Below are positions 63,825 through 64,000 of a stretch of 64,000 nt of DNA, in pieces. This DNA is from Salipiger mangrovisoli (lineage in GTDB: Bacteria; Pseudomonadota; Alphaproteobacteria; Rhodobacterales; Rhodobacteraceae): positions 1-64,000 of the forward strand of contig NZ_JADFFK010000021.1 of NCBI RefSeq assembly GCF_015223355.1. Reading direction: 5' to 3'. The translations under genes and the position numbers were made by a program. The notes beneath the pieces are model-generated. The model had not been told where the DNA came from, ran no database searches, and was given only the letters and a program-made list of their open reading frames with translations. The first letter of the stretch is position 1; each line of letters opens with the position of its first letter.

Positions 63825-64000
63825 CGCGCCTCGAACACCGCGTACTGCCGGCAATAATGTTCATATGCCGCGCGGTCGAGCCGCCAGAGCCTGTCATATT
63901 CGGGAATGAACCGCTGGCCACCGCCAGCCGCCAGAGCGCGCACATGTGGCGGCTTCGGCCCGTGGAAGTGAACGATCGAGACGTCCTGCCCGATCCCCCA
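63821..64000 (-). CDS. 3' end of an unidentified gene, cut by the window edge
   Basis: Reading the minus strand from the window end, 59 codons stay open to a TAG at 63821-63823. The sequence includes SIVHFHGPKPPHVRALAAGG, then FIPEYDRLWRLDRAAYEHY and ends QYAVFEAR. The IVHFHGPKP segment is typical of the last part of glycosyltransferase-like proteins (family 8 type). The frame continues beyond the window. The stop overlaps the VanZ-like stop in a shared CTAG. Confidence 0.65.
   Translation of the reverse strand, partial: WGIGQDVSIVHFHGPKPPHVRALAAGGGQRFIPEYDRLWRLDRAAYEHYCRQYAVFEAR

Overview
The window looks like a chromosomal segment of an alphaproteobacterium of the Rhodobacteraceae/Roseobacteraceae group. 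The evidence is GC-rich sequence, a full division and cell-wall (dcw) cluster in the rhodobacterial gene order, a DUF1127 gene followed by four CUCCUCC-loop sRNAs (the CcsR or 'cuckoo' RNAs known from Rhodobacter sphaeroides), an extended mraZ leader resembling the one that gives sRNA UpsM, and a DUF2484 gene beside murB. I do not name a genus. There are no insertion sequences, prophage genes or CRISPR arrays.

Layout. (1) 0.2-7.0 kb: a tightly overlapping minus-strand operon with a binding protein, a fused two-module permease, an ABC ATPase, a metallo-beta-lactamase-fold hydrolase, a histidine phosphatase and a HAD phosphatase. A DeoR-family regulator is divergent from it. It looks like an uptake-and-dephosphorylation system for a phosphorylated compound. 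(2) 7.1-14.2 kb: a complete ebo cluster (eboA, B, C, D, E, F homologues) in three transcription units. EboD carries an N-terminal VTT/DedA-type membrane domain, which I consider the most unusual object here. (3) 15.0-16.7 kb: a solitary pectate-lyase-like beta-helix protein. (4) 17.1-21.5 kb: a stressosome module (RsbR, RsbS, RsbT, a SpoIIE-type phosphatase with its own ATPase domain, a two-ATPase-domain HisKA_2 kinase) with a single-domain response regulator upstream. (5) 21.7-25.0 kb: glgX and a divergent glgC-like gene. (6) 25.5-31.1 kb: tRNA-Ser(UGA), a SPOR lipoprotein, dacC, tmk, holB and a convergent mrp. (7) 31.3-32.0 kb: a likely RpoH-type promoter, a ccaF1-like DUF1127 gene, four tandem CcsR sRNAs and a terminator. 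(8) 32.1-36.0 kb: a sulfotransferase-like gene and valS. (9) 36.3-62.9 kb: on the minus strand, in order of transcription, mraZ-rsmH-ftsL-ftsI-murE-murF-mraY-murD, then ftsW-murG-murC-two small membrane proteins-murB-ddl-ftsQ-ftsA-ftsZ, then lpxC, bamD and recN. Two plus-strand genes (a BaiN/HI0933-type flavoprotein and a ParB-like protein) sit between murD and ftsW. (10) 62.7-64.0 kb: the mraZ leader and operators, a VanZ-like gene and the 3' end of a gene running off the window.

How the parts work together. The dcw genes make and ligate peptidoglycan precursors (MurB-F, Ddl, MraY, MurG), polymerise and cross-link them (FtsW, FtsI) and build the divisome (FtsL, Q, A, Z). DacC and the SPOR lipoprotein act on the same wall, and LpxC and BamD serve the outer membrane. 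MraZ boxes inside the predicted leader promoter suggest autoregulation. Two stress-response systems (the CcsR sRNAs and the stressosome) lie within 15 kb of each other. The ebo cluster is known in other bacteria as a precursor-export module, but no recognisable biosynthetic gene for its cargo is in this window.
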